Below are positions 24,945 through 37,607 of a stretch of 64,000 nt of DNA, in pieces; within the stretch, counting starts at the first letter, position 1; the number at the start of each line of letters is the position of its first letter. A program made the translations under genes and the position numbers. The stretch is taken from NCBI GenBank assembly GCA_037954665.1, contig JBBMOL010000134.1:1240001-1304000 (forward strand), written 5' to 3'. The notes below the pieces were generated by a model. The model was not told where the DNA came from, searched no databases, and worked only from the letters and a program-made list of their open reading frames with translations. This DNA comes from Laguncularia racemosa (taxonomy: Eukaryota; Streptophyta; Magnoliopsida; Myrtales; Combretaceae).

Positions 24945-26664
24945 TCACCAAATGTCATTTTGACCTTTTCCCCTTATTTTGCATTACAGTATCCCCAAAG
25001 TAAGGAAAAACCTTAGGAGAAGAAGGCAATTGCTACACCATGCGATTCAACGAAGTTACACATGATAAGTAAATTGATCAATAATTCTTTATTATTATTT
25101 ACTTGCATACAATATGCTTGATGGTTAGACTCTTAGAATTTTACTATAGAATGAATTGGACAAGTAAGGTTTAGGACAAGATTTCGATTATTGAAACAAA
25201 TCTCTACAAGTAAGTAGTTCAATTTGAAGTAATGTAACATCTTTATATTGTAAGTATCATGAATTAAAATTTAGAGATGTAGGATCACAAGTAGGGTTGA
25301 AAAAAATTGAAATTTACCAAATTAAGAAGAGAATTCATAGTGGAACAGTACGGTGTTGTTTAGAGAAGAAAAGAATAAGTTGGGAGGTTCATGACTAGGT
25401 ACATGTTCATGTACCTATCTGTGTAATTGTACACGACTAAGTATACAATTGTGTACTTGGATGTGTAGAATGATGGAAGTGTACATAAAGGTATATGGCC
25501 TTAGTACATGACCGTGTTCCCTACCATGCTCATATACATGACTTAGGATACAATTGTGTACCCTAAAAACCTTGTTGTTCAATTTATTTTCTTATTATTC
25601 AAATTTCGTTCATCCCAAATAGCTAGTACAATTCTAGAAACTTTACCATAGTAAGAAAATTGATCTAATAACAATTAGGTAACAAAAATTAAGTACTTAG
25701 GTAATACTTTAAATTAGTACTAAGATCAATTGTTCTGAAACTTGATAGATTCTAGAGTAATTGCTAGGTAATGATTGGTTGTATTGGATACTGCTCTTTT
25801 AGGTACGTATAATCTTATTTGTTACTTGTGTTTATTAGGATAGTTAAGCATCTGGAATAATTGGTATATCAAATCTGGTTAAGTTGTTTGCTGGTTATGC
25901 TTAGCTCGACGTACAAATCTATAGTGGTAGAACCTTAAGTGGCACATATTGGTCGGTTTGTGGTGGTTCCTCTATGAAGTTACATACTAAGATAATTCGA
26001 CAGATTTATGGACTCATGAGTGTTAGGGCTTATAGTGGCAGTTCCCAATATTGTATTATGTATTATATTTATATATGGTATGGCAGGGTCATGAGTACCC
26101 CTTTGTTATCTAGGGACTAGTTAAGAAGATAATATGATGTCTGATTGTTGATTTCTGCATTGATGCATGTGATTCAAGATATGTTTGATCATGTGTATGT
26201 GTGTATGGATTATATATACTGAGCATTAGCTTACCTTTCAGAGATCATTTTTTAGCCACAGGTACAAATGATTTCACCTCTTATGATGAGGACCTAGTGT
26301 CATATGCACAGGATACGAGCGATATAGAGTATAACTATTATTACCATGACTAGGTAAGGAGTGCAAATTGAAAGTTTTGAACATCACTAAAAGATTAATT
26401 ACTGTTGGAGAATGGTAGTTTAATAATTAGTTAGTAACATAACCGTTTCTAGTTTTTATATAATGATGTATCAAGATAATATTTAAAGCAGTTTATGGTT
26501 TGTAATAAGATTCAGTTAGATTATCATAAATGATGCTAGTCAATTTATTTCAATTATAGTTAATAGTTATTGTAGGTTATATGATCTAGTTAAAAGTCTT
26601 AATGTATCTCTATCTTACAAGAACACGAAGAGGATTATGATATCCTAATTTATGGGGTGTTACA
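24945..26664 (+). repeat. Degenerate LTR-like segment 2 (gypsy type)
   Basis: The segment ends GGGGTGTTACA (26654-26664), like segment 1. It shares with segment 1, in the same order: repeated GTACATGAC/TACAATTGTGTAC motifs (25400-25565, in the position of the CACGGTCGTG repeats), an ATAGTGGTAGAACC block (25920-25940), GTGGCAGTTCCCA (26036-26048), GGGTCATGAGTACCC (26087-26101) and TATATATACTGAGCATTAGC (26212-26231). The two segments are too diverged to be a recent LTR pair, so this is probably a separate related insertion. Confidence 0.5.
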
Positions 26665-27680
26665 ACTTCAACATCCAAAGTATATTTTAGCCTTCTGTAA
26701 TATAAAAACTCCGTAAACGACTAGGAATATAATATTCGAGAGGAAAGACTTCCGCTGCACTTAGAATGTTCAATCCAAAAACTTAAAAGTCCATTCTCCA
26801 TATCAATATGTTATTTTAAAATACTTAAAAGTTCATTTAATAACTTCCTTCAAAAGATAGATACGTTGTACACCATGACATCCATTGACCGATTCTAACT
26901 TGGCAGTATACATCTAGTTAATAGAGCATGTTTAATGTGAATGAATAGTTAGAAACAATATGGCGCCGTTAGCATTAATGAGAATAATATTTAAAATACT
27001 CATTATTATATTGGAAATGGCAAACTTGAATATAAATATGCATAAAATTTAAATTAGCTCATGAAATGAATAAACTTAAATTTGAAATTCATTTGAAAAT
27101 TTAAATATTAAATAATAAAATATTGAAAATTTGTGGGGTAAATTACAAACACAATTCTTTATATTTATTTCATATATGTTTAATCCCTTCATTTTTTAAA
27201 TTGAGCATTTATACTCCTAAATATTTAAAAAAAATGTATTTAAACTTGTATATGATCATTTTATCTTTGATTATATATATATAGATATATTTAATTTGAA
27301 GTATTCAAAGATTTAGGATTTAGATGTTCGAGAGGGCTAAGTGTATATAAGGAAAATGTAAGTTAATGTATTTATAATTTACCTAAATTTGTATTCTAGC
27401 ATAATGAAATATTATAAAGTAATAGAACGATCCCACCCCGATTTATGAAAACGATATTCATTCAATGAAACGTATGCGTGAACGTATATGTTGGCAATAA
27501 CAAAGCTTAGATTTACTTTACAGCTAAATCCAATTTAAAGTGCACAAAACATAATCGTGTGTCCAAATAATAAAAGCCAGCTCTTGTTCCAAATGGATGA
27601 TCAGGAGCGTCTGTCTTTCTAGCGTGTCAAACGTTATGGACGTGTAAATTTTAGTTTCTATTATAAGCATACGATTTTTT
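26665..27680. other. Intergenic, nothing recognised
   Basis: AT-rich sequence with no coding potential I can support. Confidence 0.5.
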
Positions 27681-27689
27681 CTTCAAAGT

Positions 27690-27990
27690 GCAGATGCACC
27701 TCATTGTGTATCAAATGGACGGAGGTTGTATCGGTACAAGCGGGGTCACACGGGTGCAGAGGAAAAGGGCTGCTCGAAGTAAAAAACGCACGCGGGTGTC
27801 GCGCTTCCCGAAGGACTGGTACTCCGATAGGTCAACCGCTATCTCTGATAGCGGGGCTCAGAATGTATCAGATCGTAGCTAGAGACTTAAACCTGTGCGG
27901 GGTAAGGACGGATGTAGCCAAGTGGATCAAGGCAGTGGATTATGAATTCACCACATGCCGGTTCAATCCCCATCATTCGCCCGTCAATAA
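27690..27990 (+). other. Organelle-derived insert (NUMT or NUPT)
   Basis: A short, noticeably GC-richer island inside very AT-rich DNA, ending in a chloroplast-type trnH. Organellar DNA transferred to the nucleus is a common source of such islands. The sequence upstream of the tRNA (27690-27900) has an open frame with basic residues (RKRAARSKKRTRVSR) that I do not recognise. Plant mitochondria also carry a chloroplast-like trnH, and this GC content fits mitochondrial DNA, so the mitochondrion is my slightly preferred source. Confidence 0.6.
27907..27981 (+). pseudogene. trnH: Chloroplast-type tRNA-His (trnH) pseudogene
   Basis: The sequence follows organellar trnH closely: GATGTAGCCAAGTGGATCAA (27911-27930), then GGCAGTGGATT, a TTCAATC T-loop, and a 3' end CATTCGCC pairing with the 5' acceptor CGGATG. 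Compared with the normal gene, the anticodon GTG now reads ATG (GGATTATGAATTC). The first acceptor base is A instead of G, and the T-stem (GCCGG against CCCAT) has mismatches. It is unlikely to be a working tRNA. Confidence 0.75.
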
Positions 27991-28889
27991 ATGGAACATT
28001 TGTTACGGAGTTTAAACTGTAATTTCAACTCTCTAAGACTTTTTACATATACATCCAAAACTATTGCTAAAGTCCCTAAAGACCTAAACTATTGCTATTT
28101 ATGTTTTTTTAGTAATTATTTTCAAGTTCTAGCAATGATTTGGGTTTGCTTGTATATCTTCAAAAGGTATTGGACGGTGAAATTACATCGTAGGAGTTTA
28201 GAGGGTTTTCGAACTAATCTGAATAGATTATACTAGTAAGTAATACCACTCTCATACCCCCTAATATAAGAATTGATGACAGAAAAACTAAGAGACAATC
28301 ATGTATTGGCAAAAACATAGTGGATGTGTTGCCATATTCTTTTTGGGCCTAGTTGACAGTGATGTCTGCTACCCCTGTTCATGGACATCGAGTTCAGAGA
28401 TATGTATAGGGCCGGGCCGCTGGATATATTTGTGCTCTCATAGGTGGAGGAGTTCATTATAAGACAGGAGATAAGATAGAAGATACATAACACAAGCTAT
28501 CCAACTTAGATGATTTTTATAATTAAGTTCTAAAATGATTAATTTCAATAATCAAGTTCTGAAATTTTTTAGAAAAGTACGACAAAGTCTGAAAATTCCA
28601 CATGGAGGTTAGTATATTTTAGTAGTTTCGTGATGCATAGGTAGTGTAATGTTTTTAAAACAGTACAAGATAAGGAGAACAACATAGTATAGTATGAGGA
28701 AAACATTACAACTCAGTTTTTGTACTATATATATATTATCTAAGTTTTTGTTATACTTATATACTAAATTTAGTACAAAAGACCTTATATGTGTGTGTGT
28801 GTTGTGCATTACACATGTACTATATTAGAGTGGTAATTTTAGTAATTATACTATGAATGTTGCCTTGCATTCATTTTGGTAGTTACACT

Positions 28890-29460
28890 ATCTTATCGTT
28901 GTTGTTGTTGCCACCATCGCCACTATTACTACAATAATGCAACCATCATTATTGACTCATTGCCAATAGCAAAGCATTATTATGGTGGTAATGACATCCA
29001 TTGGTCGATTGATGGAAGCAATCATGAAGATAGGGTGATAGCCATATGAGGTCAACATAAGCGATGAAAGTTTAGTGAAATAGAGAATTTGGTAATGCAA
29101 TTGTTGTAATAATTGTAGCATATGATAGTTGTGGTAATAATCATTGTAATGTGGTATAATGGTAGTGATAATGCATGATGTTCTTGTGGTGGTAATGATG
29201 GTGGCAAAGGTGATATAAAGATGATGGTGTAAGAAGTAATGCGAAACGATGGTGATAGTGTGATGATGATGGTGGTGACTTGGTGCTTGTGTTGTTTTAG
29301 TGTTAGTGGATGTGCTCTTGATAGTGGTGAGACTGATGGTAGTTGTGGTAGTGGCGATGTTAGTGTTGACAATGATTGTGTTGGTGGTCATGGTAATAAG
29401 GTTGAGGTGGTGACAGTGAGGCATTGGTGGTAATGGTGAGATGGTGGTAAGGTGGTGATT
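28890..29460. repeat. GTG/ATG-rich low-complexity tract
   Basis: The plus strand is built from degenerate GGTGGT, GATGGT, GTGGTAATG and GATGATG words, densest at 29160-29455. The strand bias is strong (G and T on the plus strand). It generates long spurious His/Thr/Ile-rich frames on the minus strand (28957-29466). It behaves like an old, degraded trinucleotide microsatellite. Confidence 0.7.
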
Positions 29461-30073
29461 GAACAAAAATGTTAGTTTGAGGCTTTTATTGAGAGACTTT
29501 ATTTGTCGTACTTCAAAATTTTTATAATACCAATGAAGGAAGGAAAATTTTGAGATTTGTTTAGTATGATAATGGGAGTTTTGTTACGCATCGGCATATT
29601 TTACAAATTAAACATGGTGCAATAGGTTTTTTTGTTGTCTAGAGCCTCCAAGAGCTATGAACTAAACGCTACCATAGATACTAATATGGCATTCTATATT
29701 AGCATATTTTATGCAAGCATAAAAATAAGAGGAAAAAAGAAAAGAGAGAAACTTTAAATAAATTGAACCTAGCTATAGAAACCTACTTAGTATGTGCAGT
29801 GACTTAAGAGCCATAACACTTGCACCAAACTTTTACGAGTCATCACAAGGACAATGCCAATTACTAAAATGGGAATGTGCTTGAAATTTCATTCTTAGGT
29901 CCCTAGATATCAATTTAGGTCTTGACCCCATGGGCTTAAGGTAATTCTTAGTGTAAGCTCTACATATAAGGCAATTGAAGAGGGTAGCCCCCTACTATTG
30001 TTGAAGCACTCTTAATTTTGCCTTATTTTCTATTTTTCCTTAATTTCATTATCAAATTCTTCTTGTTTTTTAT

Positions 30074-30094
30074 TCTCTCTCTCTCTCTCTCTCT
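30074..30094. repeat. (CT)n microsatellite
   Basis: About ten CT dinucleotides followed by a T run, directly upstream of a G-rich tract. Confidence 0.9.
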
Positions 30095-30103
30095 TTTTTT
30101 AGA

Positions 30104-30125
30104 GGGGGGTGGGGGTGGGTGGGGG
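30104..30125 (+). other. G-quadruplex candidate
   Basis: Four runs of three or more G separated by single T bases (G6-T-G5-T-G3-T-G5), ten bases after a CT run and a T run. Single-base loops favour a very stable quadruplex. No gene is close enough to assign a role. Confidence 0.6.
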
Positions 30126-30815
30126 TGTTTAAAAGAACCTTAAGCTCAATGAAGTAAGAAATAGGGAGATATAAGTACATTTAATGGAAGGAGTGAAAAC
30201 AAATTGAAAGCCATTTTCCTACCAACCTTCAATATCATGAATAATTTTAAACTTCTTTTTCAAAAGCAAACCATATTCTTCACCTATCTACTTTGTTACA
30301 TTTATTAGAAAAGGATAAATTACACAAATCATTTATCAAAACTTCAGTAATTGCATGAACACATTCAATTTTTAAAATTTGTGAATTTTCTCTCACCCCA
30401 CATAAGGCCCAAAAATTTCCTTTATGTGGTTGCTCATATGGTAAAAAGTAGAAAACTTTAAAAATAAATACTGAAAAATGACAAAAAAAAGAAAAATAAA
30501 TTATAATATCTCAATGCAGTTTTTACTCTTAGTTGCCAACCATTCGAGTTTACTATACTATTTTCAGCTACCACCTTTGTCATAGCCTCACACGAGGGAT
30601 GATAATAAAGCATGTAAATCTTGTTGTAATTTCTATTTGTTGCTCACTTTCCATTTGATTGGATTGAAAAAAAAAAGTGACAAGGGAAAGGGCATTTTGT
30701 GACACATGATTTTTGGGTGGATTAATAGTGATAACAAAGTAGTTAGTGGATTTCGTTGTGGTTTAAGGGAAAGTACTATGGTGACTTGAAACTAAATATG
30801 GAAAATTTTCTTATT

Positions 30816-30850
30816 GTAGTAGTAGTAGTAGTAGTAGAGAGAGAGGGAGA
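30816..30850. repeat. (TAG)n microsatellite followed by (GA)n
   Basis: About seven TAG triplets (30816-30837) pass directly into a GA-rich run. Confidence 0.85.
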
Positions 30851-31079
30851 GAGAAAGAGGTGGGGATAAGATAGGCTTGATGGTAATGGTTAGGTCACAT
30901 GTGGTGGGTAGTGAGAGGTGGGGATGGGATAAGCTTAGGTTGAACATGATGGTTAGTGATGGTGGGTGACAACTTGTTGTTGGTAGCAATAGGGTATTGT
31001 TGTGACAAGTTCCAAACCTAGTTGTCTTTTCTTGTGGTTATTTGATATGGATAAGATAGGTTTACTACTTATAAAGCAT

Positions 31080-31245
31080 TTAGATAGTCAGAAACAAAAG
31101 AAGAAGTAATTAGATGTCAACTAGAAGCTAGTTAGAAGCGACATAGATTGGAAGTAGAAGCTTTTAGAAGTAGTTAGAAGCAACATGAATTAGAACTAAA
31201 AAGAATCATAAGTTGTCAAAAGTAGCTAGAAGAGTTGTAGATTAG
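31080..31245 (+). repeat. Degenerate AGAAGYAGTTAGAAG repeats
   Basis: AGAAG/TTAGAAG words recur irregularly (for example GAAGCTAGTTAGAAGC, GAAGTAGAAGC, AGAAGTAGTTAGAAGC, AGTAGCTAGAAG). It is an old minisatellite-like tract without coding potential. Confidence 0.5.
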
Positions 31246-32604
31246 AAGAATTGGCTTGATCTATAGTTTGCAGATAACTGAACTTTGAACATTCATACCT
31301 TTTTGCATGGAAGGATTTATGGGACCTTTAATATATAAAAAAAAAACCCCGATTTGAGTTTATTATGATGTAATCAATCAATTTCATCGATTACACACAT
31401 CTTTGGTCTAAAAAACCTTCATTTTCTTAGTGTATTGAGTCGCTCAAGTTTTTTAGCGGTGTTTGTGTGGTAGAGTTCAGTTCTGTTATGTCTATAGTCC
31501 AAGCTTGAAAAAAAATACTAAATTAAGGGATGTGCAATCCAACAATACTCAACTCCTACCTACAAATAAACTTATCACCATCCTAAATACCAAGAGCATT
31601 CCAAAAATTATTTCCCCTCATAAACACATCACTCTTTAGCTCTAATTTTGTTAGTGGCTAGCTGATTAACCCTAATGTGTTTCTTTTCATCTCTCGATTT
31701 GGTGCTTCTTTCTTTATAATGTATATATGGACTTCACAAAATCACTTTATAGTTGCTTCAACTTGTGAATAGTTAACAAAAACATCCACATCATTCTCGA
31801 CTTCATCCTCAGTTTCTTTCTAAAATTTTTGAAATTATTGTTTTTTTGCCACACCCAACAAACTAGAAAAGACAAAGCTTACAATTACATTGTCATAATT
31901 AATATACAAAATATAACATAGTTGTAATCACTTTATTTACTTTGTTAGAGACTTCTCAAAAGCCGCACCGCCAATATAAACATTATTACTAACACTTCCA
32001 AAAACAAGATCCTTTGAGCTATTGTAACCTCCAACTTACTCATTAAAACAAAAAATATATAGAGAGAGTGTTTGGAAAAAAGGTATAAAGCATTCATATT
32101 TGTGCTCTTCCTAAATGATATATCAAACCAGAAATATTTCATATTTGTGACAATGAAGTGTATGCTTTACCACCATTGATGTCTCATGTGGGGGCCTTTG
32201 TGCTCTTCCTAAATAATATATTTTAGTTGCTATAATATTTTTTTATTATCATAATTTTCTTGTAATAAATGTTTGAAAGAATGTATTTACTTAAGTTGGA
32301 GATATATAATGGTTAGAACTTAAAAGTATTTGCAATATTCTTTATTTTTTTTCATGTCAAATGAGTTAATAGTGTATGAGGTTGTTTAGCTTCGTATTTT
32401 AAGTGTTGAAAGAACATATTAAAGTCTACAAGATGTTGATCTATTTCATGTAACAATTGTGGCAAGCTAACTATTTGGATTCTTACTTGCAATAAAAAAA
32501 AATTTAACATATTTAATTAATATATGAATTTATAGTGCCAGCAAATATATTTGCAAAAAAGAAAAAAATCGCCAATAGAAAAATGGACTTCTAAATTTGT
32601 CATG

Positions 32605-32621
32605 ATATATATATATATATA
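32605..32621. repeat. (TA)n microsatellite
   Basis: Uninterrupted TA run at the point where the first gamma copy stops matching the others. Confidence 0.85.
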
Positions 32622-35254
32622 CCATTCATCATAAAACCTAAAATTGTTCTTATAGCTGCTATTTAGAATTATCATCTAGATTCTTGTTTTAATTCCTAAT
32701 GGTGTCCCCACGTCCCCGTTAACCTGTGATTAAAGACCCTAAATATGAATGATAAAAGAACAATAGACAGCTTTAATGATCGTGCTGAATCCCATTCAAC
32801 AAGTAAAGGCCCTCTCGGGATTTTACAAAGTATCTTGCATTTGTGCTTATATATATATATCAAATCAAAGTTCCAAACATTATAGCAAAGAACATAATTT
32901 TGATTTTCTAATATATTTTAGAAAATTTTCACTTTTATGGCAATCTACATATTAGCTTCTTTATGTATTTATATATATAACTCCTTACATTGACACTTTA
33001 AGTAATGCTATAATTAATGATATTTTATCATTGATTTATTAGGTATATTGTTTTTAGCACAGTGTGACTATGTGCTTCCTAGTTTTATATAGTTGAAATA
33101 TAGTTAACACTAGTAATTTAGTTTAAGACATGGGCATTTAAAAGGACTCTCAACAAGCAATTAATCCATTGCAATGATCTAACTTTTCTAGCAATTTTAT
33201 AACAATCCAATAGATTAGAAATCTTTTATATTTGTGACAATGATGTATACAATGTTCATCTTTTAGTATGTTAAATGCATAATGATGATTAAATCATTAA
33301 TGAAAAGTGTAAAAGCAAGTTGACTCACTATTTAACTTATCGAGTTGTATTTCAATGCCTTGAACATGTTCTTATATTTTTCATGATATTTATACCATTT
33401 TTCGTGAAATCAAACATGATTCATTTTTTTTAATCAAATTCATAAAAAAAACGTGTTTTTTGATGAGTTTTGAGATAATTACTTTTTATATGAGGATTTA
33501 CTCCAATATTAGATTTCTATAAAGAGTTTTATCAAAATTAAAACTATTTTTACTCAACAAGTAATTAAAGTTTTAGATTAAGATGGTTTCAAGAATGTGT
33601 TTGATCTTCATGAGTATGATGATTAATATTAAAGTGTGTTTATAGATTTAAATTAGAAAATGGGATTAAATTATAATATTGGACTTAAGAACCCAAAATA
33701 CACATAATAAACATGTGGACTTTTTAATGAATAACCTGATTAAGAAATAATAAAAGGAAATAAACGATCTGCTTTAAGAGGACCGATTTGCTAACATGAA
33801 CTTCACTACCATTAGATGTCTCGCATTGGAATCTTTGTACTCTTCCAAAATAAAATATTCTAAATAGCTACTGTACTTTTGATTTTCATAATTTTTTTTG
33901 TAAGTAATATTTAAATGAATCTGCTTCAGTGAGACATATTTGTTTGAGGTATCCATAGTAATCTTTTTCCTTTTACATATGGGTGAAAATGATCTTTTTC
34001 CTTTTACATATGGGTAAAAATGAGTTAATAGTGCATGGGGTCTTTTAGCTTCGTATTTAATTATAGAAAGAATGTATTATAATCTAAATGGATATTGATC
34101 CATTGTGAATAACAATCGCGGCATGCTAACTATTCGAATTCATACTTGCAGCAAAATATAAAATTTTACATTTTTAAATTTGATATTCATTTCACTTGAA
34201 AATAAAATGCTTTGTTTACACTTGTTTTTAACCTTTGTATAAGGTCACTTAGAATACGATTTTTATTATAAAAATATAAGTGATTGTTAATTTGACTTGA
34301 AAAAATAAGATTAATAGCAACTACATTGCATTCTCTTATATATATAATATATATCTATGTATATATTTGAGTAAATGTAGGGATTTGTAATTGGTTCATC
34401 CTTTTCATTATCTCTTCCAATTATCTAACAAAAAGAAATTTAAAAACTTTTTCCCCCTTTGATCCCTTATCTAGCTAGGAATTAGCCACCAAAAACAAAT
34501 CATCATAAACAAAATACTTAGTAGACATAGAATTTGAACCAAAAACCTTAGTAGGCATAGAATCTCAACCAATAGCCTTAAAGGAAAAATTTCAAACTTC
34601 CCTAAAGGGATTGTATTTAAGAATACTGTTCTCAAGTTCCTTATTGTCACAAACTAAGTTTTAATCAAACAATTTAGATTATTGATAAGTGGTGAAAAAA
34701 ACTTATAATTAATTAATTTTTATTTAGTTTTGATCTATTTTATAAGCACGTTTGATTAGATATTATACTTAATTGGCTTATATTTTAATTTCTAGTTCTC
34801 AAAAGCAATTTTGGACAAAACAAAACAAATTTGCATAAGTTTCATGCGAATTAGATTTAAAATGAATAAGTTATATTGTGTCAAGCTCATAGAGAAAGAC
34901 AAGTTAGAAGCAAATTTTCTTAAAATTACTTATTGTTTTCCTTAATTTTCTTAATAATTTTTTCATTTGATTTATAGATTAGATAATAGGAGAAAAGTTA
35001 ATACTAGTAATCATAGTTCTTGTGGATCAATACTCAATATTAAATTACACATGCTTTTGTCAACCCTCTATTAATAGAATCATTGCTTCTTTCAAAATGT
35101 CCTTATAGACTTCATGGAATCGCTTCATATATAGTTGATCCAACTTGTACATGAGCAACAAGATCATTGACATCATTCCTCACATTATCTTCATGCTGCT
35201 GTCTCAAATCTTCAAAATCATCACTTTCCGCCACAACAAATTAGAAAAGAATCT

Positions 35255-36135
35255 TGCAGCTAAGGAGGTGAGGTAGATGGTTAATCTATACTTAATTGAA
35301 GTTCAAGTTGAAGCTTCTTGATGGATAGAAGTTGATTCTATATTGAATATTGAATTAGTAGATATAGATTAGTGTTTGATGTTTTGATGTAATGAATATT
35401 GAAGATTAATATAATGGCCACGGGTTTTATGAAGGTATGAATGTGTTCTTGATTTGATTTATGAGATTTGATGTTGTAGAATGTGTAATTGTAGGTTAAA
35501 TACACTAATTAAGTTAATGGAAGTATGTAGATGAAGAGAAAATAATGAAATTGGTATGTTCTAATGGTGATTGAATCATGTGATACTAAATGGGTATTTG
35601 GATTCTTTAAAAATGATATTTTGATGCATTTGAATGATTTGTAATTGATAGAAATTGGTTTAAATTCATAATTTAAACAATAGAATTTGAATGGTGTTGA
35701 TTAGTGTGACTTTTGAGAATGATTAGTAGAGTTTATGGTTGTTGGATGTTTTAGTGTTAATATGCATATTTTGGATGCTAAATTAATGTTAAAATGAAGT
35801 TTAGATGTTAATTTAATGATAGGAAGAAATTGGGATAGATTTTGTTTTGGTTTGAATTAATTGAGAGCTAAAATAGACAAGTTATCGTGATCTGAAAAAT
35901 TTCTATATTTTTTTAGTAATAAAATTGTTTAAAATCTGGACATTAATAATGAAATAGATAGAGCAAAAAGTTGCGAATCATTTAACTTTGGTTTGACTTG
36001 ATTTTGATTTGAAATGAAAAAGTTATGCATGTTTAAGAAAACTAATTTATGGAATATTTATAAGTTCCTGATGAATTGTATTAATTTTAATGGAGTTTGA
36101 ATGATATTTAATAAAGATGTTAATTCTAAAAATTT
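35255..36135. other. C-poor insertion splitting array unit 2
   Basis: In units 1 and 3 the beta block passes into gamma across about 80 bp. Here the same junction is separated by about 0.88 kb. The inserted plus strand is rich in T, G and A but very poor in C (words such as TTGAATGGTGTTGATTAGTG). No frame, terminal repeat or clear target duplication is visible. It may be retroelement-derived, but the type cannot be assigned. Confidence 0.45.
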
Positions 36136-36985
36136 GACTTACTTTCATAGAAACAACTCCTAAAAAGCTATATCACCAATATAAACATTATTATTAATAT
36201 TTCGAGAAACAACACTCTTCAATTATAAAAGAGAGAGAGAATACTTGGGAAAAATGCATAAAGCATGTAAACAAGAATAAAAATTATGAAATTAAATAAA
36301 TAATGCCTCCAAAGAATCACTTACACCAAGCTTATTTGTGCTTGTATAGTTTAAGATTTGGATGTTGAAAAGAACCGTTGAAAAGCAAGTTAATCAATTG
36401 TGAACAATCTAGTATATACTTCACCACACTTGTCTTACGTGATAAGTTTTGTGCTCTTTCTAAATAATATATTTTATGTTGTTATAAGAATTATATTTGA
36501 AAGAATGTATTTACCTTATTTGTGCTTGTATAGTTTAAGATTCGGCTATTGAAAAGAACTATCGAAAAGCAAGTTAATTAATTGTGACTAACAATTGTAG
36601 CGATCTAACTTCTTGTAGCAATTTTATAACAATTCAATATATACATAACCATAATTGGATGTCTTGCGTGATAAGTTTTGTGATCTTTCTAAATAATATA
36701 TTTTATGTTGTAATAAGAATTATATTTGAAAGAAAGTATTTACTTAAGTTAGAGAGATGTACCAATTAGAAATATTTACTATGCTTATTCTTTTGTTTTC
36801 ATGTCGAATGAGTCAATAGTTTTTGAGGTTGTTTAGCCTTGTATTTTAAGTATTAAAGTCTACAAAATGCTGATTCATTTCATTTAATAATTGGTGCAAG
36901 CTAACCATTTGAATTCATACTTGCAACAAAATATAAAATAAAATATTTTTAAATTTGATGTTCTTTTCAATTAAACATATTTTAT

Positions 36986-37607
36986 AAGGTAAATTGGATG
37001 GACCACGTTTGAAAAATTTTAAAATTATATGTATCTCTAGTTATTTATTTATTTTTTTTAAAGTCTACACTTAGCACTCACTAAAATAAGCGTGAGTTCT
37101 ATTTTCTTTGTTGACTAGATTGCCAAGTGTAAAGTGAGCTAAAATGGTGATTACTAAGCAATTTATTTATATATTTAATTAATTAAATTATTCTAAAGTA
37201 AAAAAAAATAATAGTAAAAAAAAAAGTTAGAAAAAAAGAAAGTAAAGGTAAAAAATTATTTAAAAATGGTAAGAAATAAAAAAAATAGAAAATAAAAAGG
37301 GAAAAGTCGTTTGTGCTGTCACTAATCATCCATTTATTTTTTTTCAATTTTTTGTATTTTCTTTTTATATATATTTTTCTTTTTTTTTGCTATTTTATTA
37401 ATTTCTAATTTTTTATTAATTTAATTAATTAAATATATGAATAAATCACCTAGTAATCATCCATGTTATCTCACTTTACATGTGGTAGTCTAATTAACAA
37501 AGAAAATGGGGCCATATTTGATTCAAGGATGCTTCGTACTAACTTTTAAAAAAATAAAGGGTCCATGCAATTTAAAAAAATTTCAGGGTAATTTGCACAA
37601 TTTATCT
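36986..37607. mobile_element. Foldback MITE with long inverted arms
   Basis: The ends are AAGGTAAATTG (36986) and CAATTTATCTT (37607). Almost the whole element is an inverted repeat: the left arm 36986-37191 pairs with the right arm 37415-37607 (for example GTGTAAAGTGAGCTAAAATG and AATTTAATTAATTAAAT against their complements), and the centre is A-rich on one side and T-rich on the other. It is flanked by the 8-bp direct repeat TATTTTAT (36978-36985 and 37608-37615). The related array copy near 34190-34215 lacks it, which gives an independent empty site. Length and structure fit a non-autonomous DNA transposon; an 8-bp duplication suggests hAT-type ends, but superfamily assignment is open. Confidence 0.8.

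Noticed and set aside
27907..27981. Functional tRNA-His gene
   Set aside because: The anticodon reads ATG instead of GTG, the first acceptor base is changed and the T-stem has mismatches, so it is a decayed organellar copy.
28957..29466. 169-residue His/Thr/Ile-rich minus-strand open frame
   Set aside because: It is the complement of a degenerate GTG/ATG low-complexity tract, and similar-looking frames exist on both strands. No domain, and composition explains its length.
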